Notes: generated by a model from the sequence alone, not told the origin. A DNA stretch of 53,574 bases from Chlorobiaceae bacterium (GCA_013334225.1 JAAXXY010000019.1:1-53574); one strand, 5' to 3'; positions 1 to 9,932 are shown, counted from the stretch's first letter. Made by a program: numbers and translations.

Positions 1-269
1 AACTCCTGCAGGTCCGTGGCTTTCAGCGGATTCTTTTTCAGGGTATGATGGATATTGGTGCGGTAGTCGTAAAACCAGACTTCGTGTGTCCAGGGGTCTT
101 TTGCTGCGGGCATGACATCGAAAAAGAGCACGTTTGTCCAGCCGTTATTGCAGAGCCGCTGGTCAATGGCAACACGTTCAAATTGGTCCGGGGTCTGATT
201 CAGAGACTGTTTTTGAGTCACAGCGAGGGTTGTTCCATGTTGAGATCTGCAAATGCAGAAAATCGGCAT
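1..269 (-). pseudogene. Type I restriction methyltransferase (HsdM) fragment, cut by window edge
   Basis: Read on the minus strand, an open frame runs from an ATG at 269 off the left end of the window. From about base 150 leftward it encodes TNVLFFD, then PWTHEVWFYDYRTN and HTLKKNPLKATDLQEF, which is the pattern following the NPPF catalytic region in HsdM-type N6-adenine methyltransferases. The codons before that (bases 269-160) do not look like HsdM, and a normal HsdM has several hundred residues ahead of this motif, so the N-terminal part is missing or replaced. I read it as a truncated remnant. The family call rests on pattern recognition of about 60 residues; the rest of the gene lies outside the window. 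Confidence 0.55.
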
Positions 270-560
270 TTGAACACGTGAATACTGCTTCACTCAATGT
301 ACATAACTTCCTGCAACCGGTGCAAATGGAAAGCGGTACGGAGGGGTGCCTGATTTTGCTGTTTCGTTGTATTATTTCTTATCTTGTTGACTGGCCTTTA
401 CGCCTGTTGCCATCCGGATTCTCTGCTATTTCCGTTTTCCGGTTAAAAGCTTTTCGTTTGAAACTTTAAAGTTTATACAGGTGTGATGCCAGTCAGGCTA
501 TTATGCTGGCGAAGTTACATGAGAGAGAATATGGTTTTACCATTATAAAAGGATCCGAGT

Positions 561-2246
561 ATGAAGAAGAGTGCGAATAAACAGTTGCTGATGAACAAGA
601 CCGGTGATGAAATCCAGGTTGCCCTTGTCGAGGAAGGCCGTCTTGTCGAGTTGATTATAGAACGTCCGGAAAGCATGAGAAGTATCGGCGATATCTACCT
701 TGGTCGGGTTCACAAAGTTATCGAGGGCCTCAAAGCGGCTTTTGTCGATATAGGACAGAAATCAGACGGGTTTCTGCATTTTTCCGATGTCGGTACGACG
801 ACCGAGGATTACCGTGCCCTGATCGAGGACGATGACGATGAGGAAGTCGTCGGTTCGGATGAAGCCGAAAACGGCGGAGCGGCGATGTCCGCAGAATCCG
901 GCGTGCAGTCGCCAAGCGTGAAAACCCCGGCAAGGAGCCCGGGAAAAAGAGTTTCGAGTGACGAGCAGGAAAAAACCGAAAAGAGACAGACATACACCCA
1001 GATGATAGCCGGCAAGCTGAAACCGAACGACTCCATTCTCGTGCAGGTTATCAAGGAGCCTATCAGCAGCAAGGGTTCACGTCTGACATCCGATATCACC
1101 ATCGCCGGACGTTTCATGGTCCTTCTGCCTTTCGGCGGAGGACAGGTGGCGGTGTCACGCCGTGTCGTTTCCCGCAAGGAACGGACCCGTCTCAAGAAAC
1201 TGGTCCGTTCGATGCTGCCCGAGGGTTTCGGCGCCATTATTCGTACCGTGGCTGAAGATCAGGAGGAGTCGCTCCTGAAACAGGACCTGGAGAAACTGCT
1301 CGCCAAATGGAAGCAGATCGAGGAACAGCTCCAGAATGCCGTGCCGCCTCAGCTTATTTTCAAGGAGGATACCATTATTTCAAGTGTTCTTCGTGATTCA
1401 CTCACGTCGGACGTCACTGAAATTGTTGCCAATTCACCGGTTATACACAAGGAGACGCTGAACTATATCCAGTGGGCAGCTCCAGAGATGGTGAAAAATG
1501 TCAGCCTCTACCAGGGCAAGCTTCCCCTGTTTGAAGGGTACGGTATCGCCAAGGATGTCGAGTCGATCTTTTCACGTAAAGTGTGGCTCAAATCGGGAGG
1601 CTATATCATCATCGAGCATACCGAAGCCATGGTGGTGATCGACGTCAACAGCGGCAGGTATGCCGCCAAACGCGAGCAGGAGGAAAACTCTCTCAAGACC
1701 AATCTCGAAGCTGCTCGTGAAGTTGTCAGGCAGCTGAGGCTCAGGGATATCGGTGGAATCATCGTTGTCGACTTTATCGATATGCTTGATTCGAAAAACG
1801 CCAAGAAGGTCTATGATGCCATGAAAACCGAGCTTCGGAACGACCGGGCGAAATCGAACATTCTCCCCATGTCCGATTTCGGTATCATGCAGATTACCCG
1901 CGAAAGAATACGCCCCAGCCTCATGCAGCGCATGGGCGACCAGTGCCCCGCCTGCGGCGGTACCGGAGTTGTGCAGGCACGGTTTACAACGATCAACCAG
2001 ATAGAACGGTGGCTGAGGAAATATGCACTGAAGCATCCCATGCAGTTCACGCAGCTGGATCTGTATGTCAGCCCGACGGTTGCAGAGCCTCTGAACAACA
2101 GCGACATGAAAACAGAACTGAAATGGTTTCTCCAGCACCTTCTTTTTGTCAAGGTGAAGCAGGATGAAAGCCTGAGGAGCGATGATTTCAGGTTCTACAG
2201 CAGAAAAAGCAACCAGGATATAACTGCTGAATATTCAGATCTATAA
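561..2246 (+). CDS. rng: Ribonuclease G/E family endoribonuclease
   Basis: Cytoplasmic endoribonuclease of the RNase E/G family, acting in rRNA maturation and mRNA decay. The 561-residue protein opens with an S1 RNA-binding domain ([11 protein letters not shown] near residue 42) and carries the two metal-binding acidic motifs, VVIDVNSGR with Asp361 and VVDFIDM with Asp404. The zinc-link cysteines CPAC lie at 462-465. It ends soon after the core, so it is RNase G-like and lacks the long RNase E scaffold tail. Residues about 88-150 are a very acidic, Ser/Lys-rich insertion inside the S1 region. The start has a good ribosome site (aaaagga, about 8 bases upstream). It is the first gene of a tight run with dapD and the protease. 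Confidence 0.93.
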   Translation: MKKSANKQLLMNKTGDEIQVALVEEGRLVELIIERPESMRSIGDIYLGRVHKVIEGLKAAFVDIGQKSDGFLHFSDVGTTTEDYRALIEDDDDEEVVGSDEAENGGAAMSAESGVQSPSVKTPARSPGKRVSSDEQEKTEKRQTYTQMIAGKLKPNDSILVQVIKEPISSKGSRLTSDITIAGRFMVLLPFGGGQVAVSRRVVSRKERTRLKKLVRSMLPEGFGAIIRTVAEDQEESLLKQDLEKLLAKWKQIEEQLQNAVPPQLIFKEDTIISSVLRDSLTSDVTEIVANSPVIHKETLNYIQWAAPEMVKNVSLYQGKLPLFEGYGIAKDVESIFSRKVWLKSGGYIIIEHTEAMVVIDVNSGRYAAKREQEENSLKTNLEAAREVVRQLRLRDIGGIIVVDFIDMLDSKNAKKVYDAMKTELRNDRAKSNILPMSDFGIMQITRERIRPSLMQRMGDQCPACGGTGVVQARFTTINQIERWLRKYALKHPMQFTQLDLYVSPTVAEPLNNSDMKTELKWFLQHLLFVKVKQDESLRSDDFRFYSRKSNQDITAEYSDL

Positions 2247-2264
2247 ACAAGCAGAACACAGAAC

Positions 2265-3128
2265 ATGGGACAGTACGAAACGTTGAAACAGGATATTCTC
2301 AGATTTTCTTCCCTGGGGGCCGCCGAACTTCATGAAATTCCGGTTGCCCGGAAAGTCTTTGCCGATTTCAAGCATTTGCTGAACGAAGGCCTGATCAGGG
2401 CTGCTGAAAAATCGGAAAACGAGTGGGTTGTCAATTCCTGGGTCAAACAGGGCATTCTGCTTGGTATGCGTCTCGGCAAGCTGCAGGAATACCACCTTTC
2501 ATCCGATGAACCGGGAGGAGGACTCACTTTTATCGACAAGGAGACCTATCCGCTTAAAAAATTGACGCTGGCCAACAATGTCCGCATTGTACCCGGCGGC
2601 TCATCGGTCCGTGACGGCTCATATCTCGCCCCTTCGGTAGTCATGATGCCGCCGGCCTATGTCAATGTCGGGGCATATGTCGACGAGGGGACCATGATCG
2701 ATTCCCACGCACTTGTAGGCAGCTGCGCACAGGTCGGTAAAAAAGTTCATCTGTCAGCAGCTGTTCAGGTAGGAGGAGTGCTCGAACCGGTTGGCGCCAT
2801 GCCCGTCATTATCGAAGACGAGGTGATGGTAGGGGGCAACTGCGGAATTTATGAAGGAACCATTGTCCGCGAGAGGGCGGTTATCGGTACCGGAGTCATA
2901 CTGAACGGTTCGACTCCCGTTTACGATCTCGCCATGAATGCCATATACAGGAAAACTCCCGAAAATCCCCTCGTCATTCCTGCCGGAGCGGTTGTCGTTG
3001 CCGGTTCAAGAAAGATCAAGGGAGATTTTGCCGCCGAACACGGTCTTTCCATCTATACGCCAGTTATCATTAAATACCGGGACGAAAAGACCGACAGTGC
3101 AACAGCTCTTGAAGAAGCCCTGAGATAG
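2265..3128 (+). CDS. dapD: 2,3,4,5-tetrahydropyridine-2,6-dicarboxylate N-succinyltransferase
   Basis: Transfers succinyl from succinyl-CoA to tetrahydrodipicolinate in the succinylase branch of lysine and meso-diaminopimelate synthesis. The 287-residue protein has a helical N-terminal domain followed by a left-handed beta-helix of hexapeptide repeats ([20 protein letters not shown] and on), with the GGVLEP and GNCGIYEG segments typical of DapD, and an ordinary family length. Its start is 18 bases after the rng stop without a clear ribosome site, suggesting co-expression with rng. Its stop codon directly abuts the ATG of the downstream protease. Confidence 0.93.
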   Translation: MGQYETLKQDILRFSSLGAAELHEIPVARKVFADFKHLLNEGLIRAAEKSENEWVVNSWVKQGILLGMRLGKLQEYHLSSDEPGGGLTFIDKETYPLKKLTLANNVRIVPGGSSVRDGSYLAPSVVMMPPAYVNVGAYVDEGTMIDSHALVGSCAQVGKKVHLSAAVQVGGVLEPVGAMPVIIEDEVMVGGNCGIYEGTIVRERAVIGTGVILNGSTPVYDLAMNAIYRKTPENPLVIPAGAVVVAGSRKIKGDFAAEHGLSIYTPVIIKYRDEKTDSATALEEALR

Positions 3129-4856
3129 ATGCCGATGGGCAACAACCCTTGTAAAACAGTCAATTCCCCGGGAAAAGTTCGTTTCCTGCGAAGAGCCCAG
3201 GGATGGATCGCCGCGGTTGTTTTTTACTGTGGAATCCATGCGTCCCCGCTTTACGCGATATCCTCGCCCGGCAAGGAATATTTCGATATCGTCAAAAGTA
3301 TCGATCTGGTTGGTGAAGTATACCGTGAAATATCGCAAGGTTACGTCGACAAGGTCAATGTCAGCGAGTTGATGTATGCCGGCATTGACGGGATGCTCCA
3401 TACGCTAGACCAGTACACGGTTTTTCTCGACGAGGACGCATCGAAGGATTTCGGAGAACAGACCAGCGGCCAGTATCCCGGTGTCGGTATCAGCATTGCC
3501 GGTCTGGAAGAAAATGTTTTCGTGACGTCCATCGTCGATGGTTATCCTGCTTCAAAAGCAGGAATCAGAGTTGGGGACAGGATTGATTCCATCAACAACA
3601 CCAAACTGAAAAGCCTGCCTCTTGAAAAGGTCAGGGAGCTTATCAAGGGACCTGTCGGTTCGTCTCTTCTGGTTCGCATTGACAGGAAAGGATCGCCCTC
3701 TTTTATTGCAAAACTGGTGAGGGAAGAGATCCGTTTGAACTCGGTGACATATTTCGGGCTTATTGACGGGATCGGTTATATCGAGATGAAGAATTTCGGT
3801 ACCCATTCAGCTGAAGATCTTCGTGAAGCTTACGAAGGATTAAAACGCGAAGCGGCAGACAGGCATATTATTCTGAAAGGTCTTGTCCTCGACCTCAGAC
3901 ATAATCCCGGCGGGTTGCTGACCGTTGCCGTTGATGTTACATCGCTTTTTGTGAAAAAAGGCAGTGAGGTCGTTTCAATCAAAGGGCGAACGCCGGATAC
4001 CTACAAATCCTACACTACGGCCAATCCACCGCTCGATACCGTGCTTCCTCTCGCGATCCTGATCAACAGCGAAACTGCATCAGCGGCGGAAATCGTATCC
4101 GGAGCAATCCAGGATCTCGACCGGGGAGTACTGATTGGTGAACGGTCTTTCGGCAAGGGACTTGTCCAGTCGATCCTCAGGATTTCTTATGATCATATCC
4201 TGAAGATGACAACATCGAAATATTACACTCCTTCAGGCCGTCTCATCCAGAAAGAGAGTGAAGCAGGCAGTGAATCGAGAAAGGTGCTGACCAGAACCGC
4301 CGGAGAAAACGCTTCGAAAGTATTCTATACAAAAGGTAAACGAAAAGTATACGGAGGTGGAGGCATCACTCCCGATATCGAAATGAATGAATCCGCCTCA
4401 TCTCCATACCTTTCTGAACTTCGCAAGAAAGGTATGATTTTTCTTTTTTCTTCCGATATGCGATCTGCCAATGCGGTGATGCCCGCTCAGCCGTTTGACC
4501 GTAAAGCGTTGATGACATCATTCAACGATTTTCTGAGCACCAGAAAGTTCGTATACAAAACGGAACCGGAACAGCGTTTAACTGATCTCAGGGAGAGCAT
4601 TGAACGTCTGCAGAAGGGCAAGGATAAAGCAGAATTGAAAAGTCTTGACGGGGTGCAGCAGGAGATCGGGCATCTCAGGGAGATGGAATTGGCACGTGAA
4701 TCGGATAAAATAACTGACGCCCTTGAAGTTGAGATACTCAGGCATTATAACGAACACGATGCTCGCAGGGTGGAACTCGGCCATGATCCGGTTTTCACAA
4801 AAGCTGTTGAAATCCTTTCCGACAGGAAGAAGTATTCATCACTGCTTCATCTCTGA
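3129..4856 (+). CDS. Carboxyl-terminal processing protease, S41 family
   Basis: Exported serine protease of the CtpA/Prc type, which trims or degrades envelope proteins. A basic N-terminus and hydrophobic stretch (about residues 25-44, ending LYA) form a signal peptide or anchor. A PDZ domain covers about residues 95-175 (GVGISIAGLEENVFVTSIV). The S41 catalytic core holds the Ser-Lys dyad: Ser318 in NSETASAAEIV and Lys343 in FGKGLVQ, the usual 25 residues apart. A charged helical tail follows the core, making the 575-residue protein longer than minimal CtpA. The ATG follows the dapD stop with no gap. Its 3' end overlaps the converging gene at 4847 by 10 bases. Confidence 0.9.
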   Translation: MPMGNNPCKTVNSPGKVRFLRRAQGWIAAVVFYCGIHASPLYAISSPGKEYFDIVKSIDLVGEVYREISQGYVDKVNVSELMYAGIDGMLHTLDQYTVFLDEDASKDFGEQTSGQYPGVGISIAGLEENVFVTSIVDGYPASKAGIRVGDRIDSINNTKLKSLPLEKVRELIKGPVGSSLLVRIDRKGSPSFIAKLVREEIRLNSVTYFGLIDGIGYIEMKNFGTHSAEDLREAYEGLKREAADRHIILKGLVLDLRHNPGGLLTVAVDVTSLFVKKGSEVVSIKGRTPDTYKSYTTANPPLDTVLPLAILINSETASAAEIVSGAIQDLDRGVLIGERSFGKGLVQSILRISYDHILKMTTSKYYTPSGRLIQKESEAGSESRKVLTRTAGENASKVFYTKGKRKVYGGGGITPDIEMNESASSPYLSELRKKGMIFLFSSDMRSANAVMPAQPFDRKALMTSFNDFLSTRKFVYKTEPEQRLTDLRESIERLQKGKDKAELKSLDGVQQEIGHLREMELARESDKITDALEVEILRHYNEHDARRVELGHDPVFTKAVEILSDRKKYSSLLHL

Positions 4857-5548
4857 TCCACTGTCTTTGAGCGTTCATATTCCCTGATTTTACGCTGGGC
4901 GCCGATTGCAATCATAAGATTACTTATGGTCAGAAGACTTTCAGCCGACCCGTGAAGCAGATCGTCATGAGATAATGTAGGGTATCCGCGTTTTACGGTT
5001 GCAAGGTACATGAAGAAAACCGTAACTGAAATGAAAACCACCACAAACCAGAACCCTGCAATCGTAAGACCGGAGAAAACCGTTTTGTCGCGTTTGTAGA
5101 GAACCAGCAGCAGGACGAGAAAGGTCAGGTAAACCACGCTTGACAACTGCAGAATTGCATCGAAGATATCGGATCCCATGTAGGATTGCGGTTTGCCTGC
5201 AAACATAAGGGCCGCCATGAGTGCCGCAAAGCTCGTGGCCGGAGTTTTTTCCCTCGCTTTCAGGAGGTTGATGGTTGCCATGAGCAGCGAAATGCTGCCG
5301 AACAGATTGATAAGCTCGGAAAGGTCGAGCAGCAGGGCAACAGTGTCGGTAGTGAGATGGTAGGAGAGGACGAAAAAGCTGCCGAGCCAGTGCGGAAGCA
5401 TAGAAATGCCGAAAATCCTGATCTCTTTACGACCGGTCATCGTACCGTACCGGTAGATCAGCAGCGAGGCTATTCCCCACTCCAGTGATGACGAGATATG
5501 GATAACCCAGTTGGGGATCGAAAGAAGACCTGTTCCTGCAAGGCTCAT
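4847..5548 (-). CDS. Ycf49-like membrane protein (DUF2499/DUF3593-like)
   Basis: A 233-residue integral membrane protein of unknown function. The N-terminal half (IPNWVIHISSSLEWGIASL, then IYRYGTMTG and GISMLPHWLG) resembles DUF2499, and the C-terminal half (TLSHDDLLHGSAESLLTISN) resembles DUF3593. Both families are best known as Ycf49-type proteins of cyanobacteria and plastids. I count about six hydrophobic segments. It sits 39 bases downstream of bchP on the same strand, so it is probably the last gene of a glyQS-bchP transcript. A role linked to photosynthetic membranes or pigments is inference from distribution and neighbourhood. The domain assignment is from memory of motif patterns and moderately certain. 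Confidence 0.7.
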   Translation of the reverse strand: MSLAGTGLLSIPNWVIHISSSLEWGIASLLIYRYGTMTGRKEIRIFGISMLPHWLGSFFVLSYHLTTDTVALLLDLSELINLFGSISLLMATINLLKAREKTPATSFAALMAALMFAGKPQSYMGSDIFDAILQLSSVVYLTFLVLLLVLYKRDKTVFSGLTIAGFWFVVVFISVTVFFMYLATVKRGYPTLSHDDLLHGSAESLLTISNLMIAIGAQRKIREYERSKTVDQR

Positions 5549-5587
5549 AGAAGATGATTCAGGGAACGTTATGATAACATATGCCGG

Positions 5588-6730
5588 TCAGCTTCCCTTG
5601 ATCAGATGATAAATGTTTTTTGAAAATATTTTCATCTGTGTTTTCCAAGGGGCCGGCACCATTTTTTTGTAAAGGTACGAATCGAACGTAATACGCTGCA
5701 CATCATCATCCGCACAGATGGCCACGAAACTTTCCCTCAGCCTGTCATTCCTGTAATAGACCGATTGAAGCACCTCGAGACCGAAGAAAATAGGAGCGTA
5801 TAGCTTCCGGAATTCTTTCTCGTAATTTGCGAGGGGTGCCTTTTTGTTGAAATGCTCGATCATGGCTGTTGCACCAATCTTTCCGGAACGCATTGCAAAG
5901 AATATTCCTTCCCCGTTTGCAGGGGTGACCAGGCCGGCGGCATCCCCGACGAGAATGGCTTTTTCCTGGGTGAAGGATTTGCGCGGCTTCATAGGAATTT
6001 TAGCCGCTTCGTCGAGATATGGTTTTTCGATAATGCCAATTTTTTCAATAAACCGTTTCTGCAGTTTCTTGAGGTTATGGTGGTTGTCTTCGGTCCCTGT
6101 TCCGATAGCGAGGTGGTCGGCTTTGGGGAAGATCCATCCATAAAAATCGGGAGAAACTTCACCGTCAAACCAGATCTCGACGATATCCCTGAATTTTTCG
6201 ATTTCCGGAGTGTACCTGAAGCGCTGCTGCATGGCAATCACTTTCAGATCGTTCGGAGGAAATTCAAGATCATCGGCGGTTTTCGAATTCGCTCCATCCG
6301 CCCCGATCACCCTGCGGGCTTGAACCGGAGGAATTTTGTCGTTGAGTGTCGTTATCACGAATCCGTCACCGGAGTGGGTAACGTTTTTTACAAGACCTTC
6401 TGTAATTACCGAGCCTGCTTTCTGTGCTTCGGAACGCAGCCATGCATCGAATTTTTCCCTTCGCACCATGCCGACGTATCCGTTGGGCATGCGCATATCG
6501 ATGACCCGTCCTTTAGGGGAGCGGGCCCTCATATGGGAAAGCTTTTTTTCGACGAGTTCCGAAGGTATGCCGAACTCTTCTATAAGCCCGAGGGGGATTG
6601 CTCCCCCGCAGGGCTTTACATTATCAAGGTTTCGTTCGATCAGGATGGTCGAAAAACCGGCACGGCTCACTTCGGCTGCTGCGACAGCGCCTGACGGCCC
6701 TCCTCCTATTACTGCGACATCATAACGCAT
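5588..6730 (-). CDS. bchP: Geranylgeranyl reductase family flavoprotein (BchP/ChlP type)
   Basis: Flavoenzyme expected to reduce the geranylgeranyl tail of bacteriochlorophyll to phytyl, or a related isoprenoid. The 380-residue protein starts with the dinucleotide-binding motif [14 protein letters not shown], then the family signature KPCGGAIP near residue 40, and the second FAD motif [22 protein letters not shown]. Length matches ChlP/BchP. Green sulfur bacteria carry more than one member of this family, so a paralogous role in carotenoid, quinone or lipid saturation cannot be excluded from sequence alone. It begins 37 bases after the glyQS stop on the same strand and is followed closely by the Ycf49-like gene. 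Confidence 0.78.
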   Translation of the reverse strand: MRYDVAVIGGGPSGAVAAAEVSRAGFSTILIERNLDNVKPCGGAIPLGLIEEFGIPSELVEKKLSHMRARSPKGRVIDMRMPNGYVGMVRREKFDAWLRSEAQKAGSVITEGLVKNVTHSGDGFVITTLNDKIPPVQARRVIGADGANSKTADDLEFPPNDLKVIAMQQRFRYTPEIEKFRDIVEIWFDGEVSPDFYGWIFPKADHLAIGTGTEDNHHNLKKLQKRFIEKIGIIEKPYLDEAAKIPMKPRKSFTQEKAILVGDAAGLVTPANGEGIFFAMRSGKIGATAMIEHFNKKAPLANYEKEFRKLYAPIFFGLEVLQSVYYRNDRLRESFVAICADDDVQRITFDSYLYKKMVPAPWKTQMKIFSKNIYHLIKGS

Positions 6731-6767
6731 GGAATGAAGCGAGATTACAGGGGTTGTTGGTTATTTG

Positions 6768-8237
6768 TCATACAAGCTTTACTGCAAGAAATTCCACAGC
6801 TTTCGACATGTCGATCCTCTCCTGATAGGCACTGTCCCTGTAACGGACAGTGATGGTATTATCCTCCAGAGACTGGTGGTCGACCGTGAAACAGAACGGT
6901 GTGCCGATCTCGTCCTGTCGTCGGTACCGTTTTCCGATCGATGCGGCATCGTCATATTGCACCAGGAATGACATGGAGAGCTCATCACGAAGTTTCTCGG
7001 CTTTTTCGCCCATCTCCCCTTTCTTAATGAGCGGCAGAACAGCAGCCTTGACCGGGGCAACTTTCGGAGAAAGTTTCAGCATCACCCTCGGCTCGCCGTC
7101 AACGACATCTTCGTTGTAAGCGTCCGAAAGCAGGGCGAGAAAGAGACGGTCGCTGCCCGACGATGTTTCCACCACATAAGGGATATAGCGTTCGCCGGTT
7201 GTCTGGTCGATGTATTCCATATTCTTTCCGGAATATTGCTGATGCTGGCTCAAGTCGAAATCGGTACGGGAGTGGATACCCTCGATCTCCTCGATACCGA
7301 ACGGGAAGGCGAATTTGATATCGTAGGCGAGGTCGGCATAGTGGGCGAGCTTGTCGTGCTTGTACCAGTGAAGCTTCTCAGGACTGATGCCGAGCTCTTC
7401 GATATACCAGTTGAAACGTTCTGCACGCCATGACTCGAATGCTTCGATCTGCGTGCCGGGCTTGACGAAATACTGCATTTCCATCTGCTCGAACTCGACC
7501 ATTCGGAATATGAAGTTGCCTTTGACGATCTCGTTGCGGAAAGCTTTGCCGATCTGTGCGATACCGAACGGCACTTTCATGCGCGAAGATTCGCGTACGT
7601 TGTGGAAGTTCACGAAAATTCCCTGTGCGGTTTCGGGGCGCAGATAGACGATGTTCGATGTATCGGCTACGGCACCCATGGCGCACTGGAACATCAGGTT
7701 GAACTGGCGTACTTCGGTCCAGTCCCCGGAACCGGTATCGGGGGCTTTGATGTTTTGCGATACGATCAGGTCATACAGTGCCCTGTTCATATCAGGGGCC
7801 GTGGCGAGGGCTTCGTAGACCGACTGTACCTTTTCGGCTTGCTCCGTCTTGCCGTCACGGCGAAGTTTTTCGATGTGGTTTTCAATCAGATGGTCCGCAC
7901 GGTAACGTCGCTTGGTCGTGCGGTCGTCGATCATGGGATCGTTGAAACTCGCCACGTGTCCCGAAGCCTCCCAGACCATCGGGTTCATCATGATAGAAGC
8001 GTCTATGCCCACGATGTTCGTATGGCGCCGGGTCATCGAGTTCCACCAGAGGTCCTTGATGTTCTTTTTCATTTCACTGCCGAGAGGGCCGTAATCGAAA
8101 CAGGAGGAAAGACCTCCGTAAATTTCCGAAGAGGGGAAGATGAAACCCCGCCTTTTGGCAAGGGAAACAAGTTTATGCATGACTTTATCGGGCGTCAGAT
8201 TGATGTTCTGTACCCTTGTCTGATCGGATGAGCTCAT
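6768..8237 (-). CDS. glyQS: Glycyl-tRNA synthetase, single-chain class II type
   Basis: Charges tRNA-Gly with glycine in translation. The 489-residue protein is the homodimeric single-chain type rather than the alpha/beta form. Near the N-terminus it has LAKRRGFIFPSSEIYGGLSS and DYGPLGSEMKKNI. The class II motifs follow (FMCQ-like FQCAMGAV, then LRPETAQGIFVNF, and GIAQIGKAFRNEI), with the C-terminal anticodon-binding domain starting near residue 390 (VAPVKAAVLPL). Length is usual. It is the first gene of a minus-strand run with bchP and the Ycf49-like gene. A 480-base gene-free stretch upstream probably contains its promoter. Confidence 0.95.
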   Translation of the reverse strand: MSSSDQTRVQNINLTPDKVMHKLVSLAKRRGFIFPSSEIYGGLSSCFDYGPLGSEMKKNIKDLWWNSMTRRHTNIVGIDASIMMNPMVWEASGHVASFNDPMIDDRTTKRRYRADHLIENHIEKLRRDGKTEQAEKVQSVYEALATAPDMNRALYDLIVSQNIKAPDTGSGDWTEVRQFNLMFQCAMGAVADTSNIVYLRPETAQGIFVNFHNVRESSRMKVPFGIAQIGKAFRNEIVKGNFIFRMVEFEQMEMQYFVKPGTQIEAFESWRAERFNWYIEELGISPEKLHWYKHDKLAHYADLAYDIKFAFPFGIEEIEGIHSRTDFDLSQHQQYSGKNMEYIDQTTGERYIPYVVETSSGSDRLFLALLSDAYNEDVVDGEPRVMLKLSPKVAPVKAAVLPLIKKGEMGEKAEKLRDELSMSFLVQYDDAASIGKRYRRQDEIGTPFCFTVDHQSLEDNTITVRYRDSAYQERIDMSKAVEFLAVKLV

Positions 8238-8717
8238 CGTTTATAAAAAAATTATGGATAAATTCCTTCCTGAAAACACTTTTTACCGAGTAAAATACGG
8301 AATATAACAAAACCGCGGCGGATAAATCAGGTGCTCAGACAACATACCGATTTTCATATTTTACTCTACGCCCCTCTATTTATTTTTTCGAACCCCCGAT
8401 CAAATCATCGGCCGGTGCAGAATATCCTCTTGCTTACGATCATTTATGTTTTATTTATGCCGTGTAAGTTGTTCTCAAACTTCTCATGACAGTAAAAAGA
8501 GGTGTTCTTTTATTTTCAGCGGCGAGGGATAAACTGACTTTTTCACGTAATTGTCCGCTCGAAAAGAGAAAAAGTGTTGCATCGCACTATATTGCGTCAT
8601 ATGCCGCCTTCCCGCATGGCAATGAAACGGCATTATTTCCGGGGCGGCCGGCAAGAAGATCGTTTTTTCAGGACCTTAAAAGGCCGATTTCCAATCAATA
8701 AAAACCTTCTTCCTCAT
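8238..8717. other. Intergenic region between glyQS and the orphan DsrE-family gene
   Basis: About 480 bases separate two divergent genes. It should contain promoters for both, but I cannot place convincing -35/-10 boxes. An open frame upstream of the DsrE-family gene starts at 8574 in the same phase; its 48 extra residues are basic and unlike the family, so I treat them as non-coding. No RNA gene or repeat was recognised. Confidence 0.4.
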
Positions 8718-9083
8718 ATGTCAAGCAGTAAACTACTTATCATCAGTACCACAGGGCAAGAAAACCCGGAAAAAGCAGTTCTTCCATTTGTTCTTGCCAC
8801 AGCATCCCAATCCCTGAATGTGGAGGTTGTCGTTTTTCTCCAGGCATCTGCTGTAATGCTGGCAAAGAAAGGTGAAGCGGAAAAGGTGAACGCTGAAGGT
8901 TTCCTTGCAATGGACAAGCTTATCGAGACCTTCATGGAACTTGGCGGGAAGCTTTTTCTTTGTTCCCCATGCTTAAAGGAAAGAAATATAACCTCTGATG
9001 ACCTGATTGACGGAGCAGAAATCGGAGCGGCGGGCACACTTGTCGAAGAAGTGATGAGTGCAAAGTCAGTTGTTACCTACTGA
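8718..9083 (+). CDS. DsrE/TusD-family small sulfur-relay-like protein
   Basis: A 121-residue protein with the DsrE/F-like alpha/beta fold pattern: a first strand and loop KLLIISTTGQ, a hydrophobic VVVFLQASAVMLA strand, and a cysteine pair CSPC near residue 84 where DsrE-fold sulfur carriers often have the active Cys. A related longer frame starts at 8574, but the conserved part begins at the chosen ATG. No strong ribosome site precedes it, so the start is uncertain. It stands alone, about 10 kb from the apr/qmo genes' far end and not in a dsr operon; a role in sulfur trafficking is possible, but only the fold family is supported. Confidence 0.7.
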   Translation: MSSSKLLIISTTGQENPEKAVLPFVLATASQSLNVEVVVFLQASAVMLAKKGEAEKVNAEGFLAMDKLIETFMELGGKLFLCSPCLKERNITSDDLIDGAEIGAAGTLVEEVMSAKSVVTY

Positions 9084-9111
9084 CCGATACTTTTTACAGA
9101 ATTATGAAAAG

Positions 9112-9146
9112 GCTGCCTCATAAGTAGAATATGAGACAGCTTTTTA
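9112..9146 (+). terminator. Rho-independent terminator of the orphan DsrE-family gene
   Basis: Inverted repeat gctgcctcata (9112-9122) and tatgagacagc (9130-9140) with one mismatch, 7-base loop, followed by ttttt. It lies 29 bases after the DsrE-family stop and just before the converging YkgJ-type gene's stop at 9156, so it may serve both directions. Confidence 0.85.
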
Positions 9147-9155
9147 TATTTAAAG

Positions 9156-9932
9156 TCAGGCTTCGCTATTTCGAAGTCTCATGGTCGGTTTCTTGAACAG
9201 GGCATACTGCAGCCATTGATGGGCAAAAAGCATAAGTTCTGTCTCATCGTTCCTGACTATTTCCAGCAGATCCTCATCAACCTCGAAAACCTGAAGGAAG
9301 CGGCTTTCGAACATGAATTCCCTGAAGGAATCGATATCGTAGCTTGCCATGAAAAACATTTTCAGGCTTTTTTCATCCGGTTCGAGATCGGGGCTGTAAA
9401 TTTTCTTGTCGAGGATGACATCCATCCAGACTCGATTTTTATCGTCATAATCGTCGATCTGCTGACTTTTGCGCCATTCACCTACTTTCCATTCCTTTTC
9501 TTCCCCGAAGCCCTTGCAGTGATCCTCCTTGATGAGAAAATAGAAATCGTCTCCGGCGTTTTCATTTTTGTATATCCCGAACCCGATCGGATAGTAGCGG
9601 CAGGCAAGAGGTCTGTCGTCGTAAATTGTACAACCCTCATCAGCTACAAAACGGCATCGGCCGTCTTCCGGGAGTTTCAGCTTCATGAAGGGCAGTTTTG
9701 TTTCCTTGAGGATTACCGGTTCAGTGTATTCTGAGAGAAATTCGGCTGACGAAATGCCCAGTTTGTTTTTCATTCTGAGGATATCGTACGGGGTAAGAAA
9801 AATATCGAGATTGCTGCAGCAGGTATTGTAACAGGAAAGTCCTTTATGACAGTTGAACTTGAAGGAACTGTCATTGGTAAGTCTGGTTTGTTCATTGAGC
9901 TCTATACCGAGCTTGCCAAGTATGTTATCCAT
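9156..9932 (-). CDS. YkgJ-type cysteine cluster protein
   Basis: A 258-residue cytoplasmic protein with the YkgJ/CxxCxxCC-type cysteine cluster, thought to bind zinc or an iron-sulfur centre. Visible motifs are CHKGLSCYNTCCSN near residue 29 and, further on, GRCRFVADEGCTIYDDRPLACRYYP split over two Cys groups, which is the classical arrangement. The remaining C-terminal half is acidic and lacks a recognised domain. The molecular role of the family is not established. It is transcribed convergently with the orphan DsrE-family gene and divergently from the zinc-ribbon gene at 10118. Confidence 0.8.
   Translation of the reverse strand: MDNILGKLGIELNEQTRLTNDSSFKFNCHKGLSCYNTCCSNLDIFLTPYDILRMKNKLGISSAEFLSEYTEPVILKETKLPFMKLKLPEDGRCRFVADEGCTIYDDRPLACRYYPIGFGIYKNENAGDDFYFLIKEDHCKGFGEEKEWKVGEWRKSQQIDDYDDKNRVWMDVILDKKIYSPDLEPDEKSLKMFFMASYDIDSFREFMFESRFLQVFEVDEDLLEIVRNDETELMLFAHQWLQYALFKKPTMRLRNSEA

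Noticed and set aside
7602..8231. 209-residue antisense frame across glyQS
   Set aside because: It lies wholly within a conserved aminoacyl-tRNA synthetase gene and has no ribosome site or motif.
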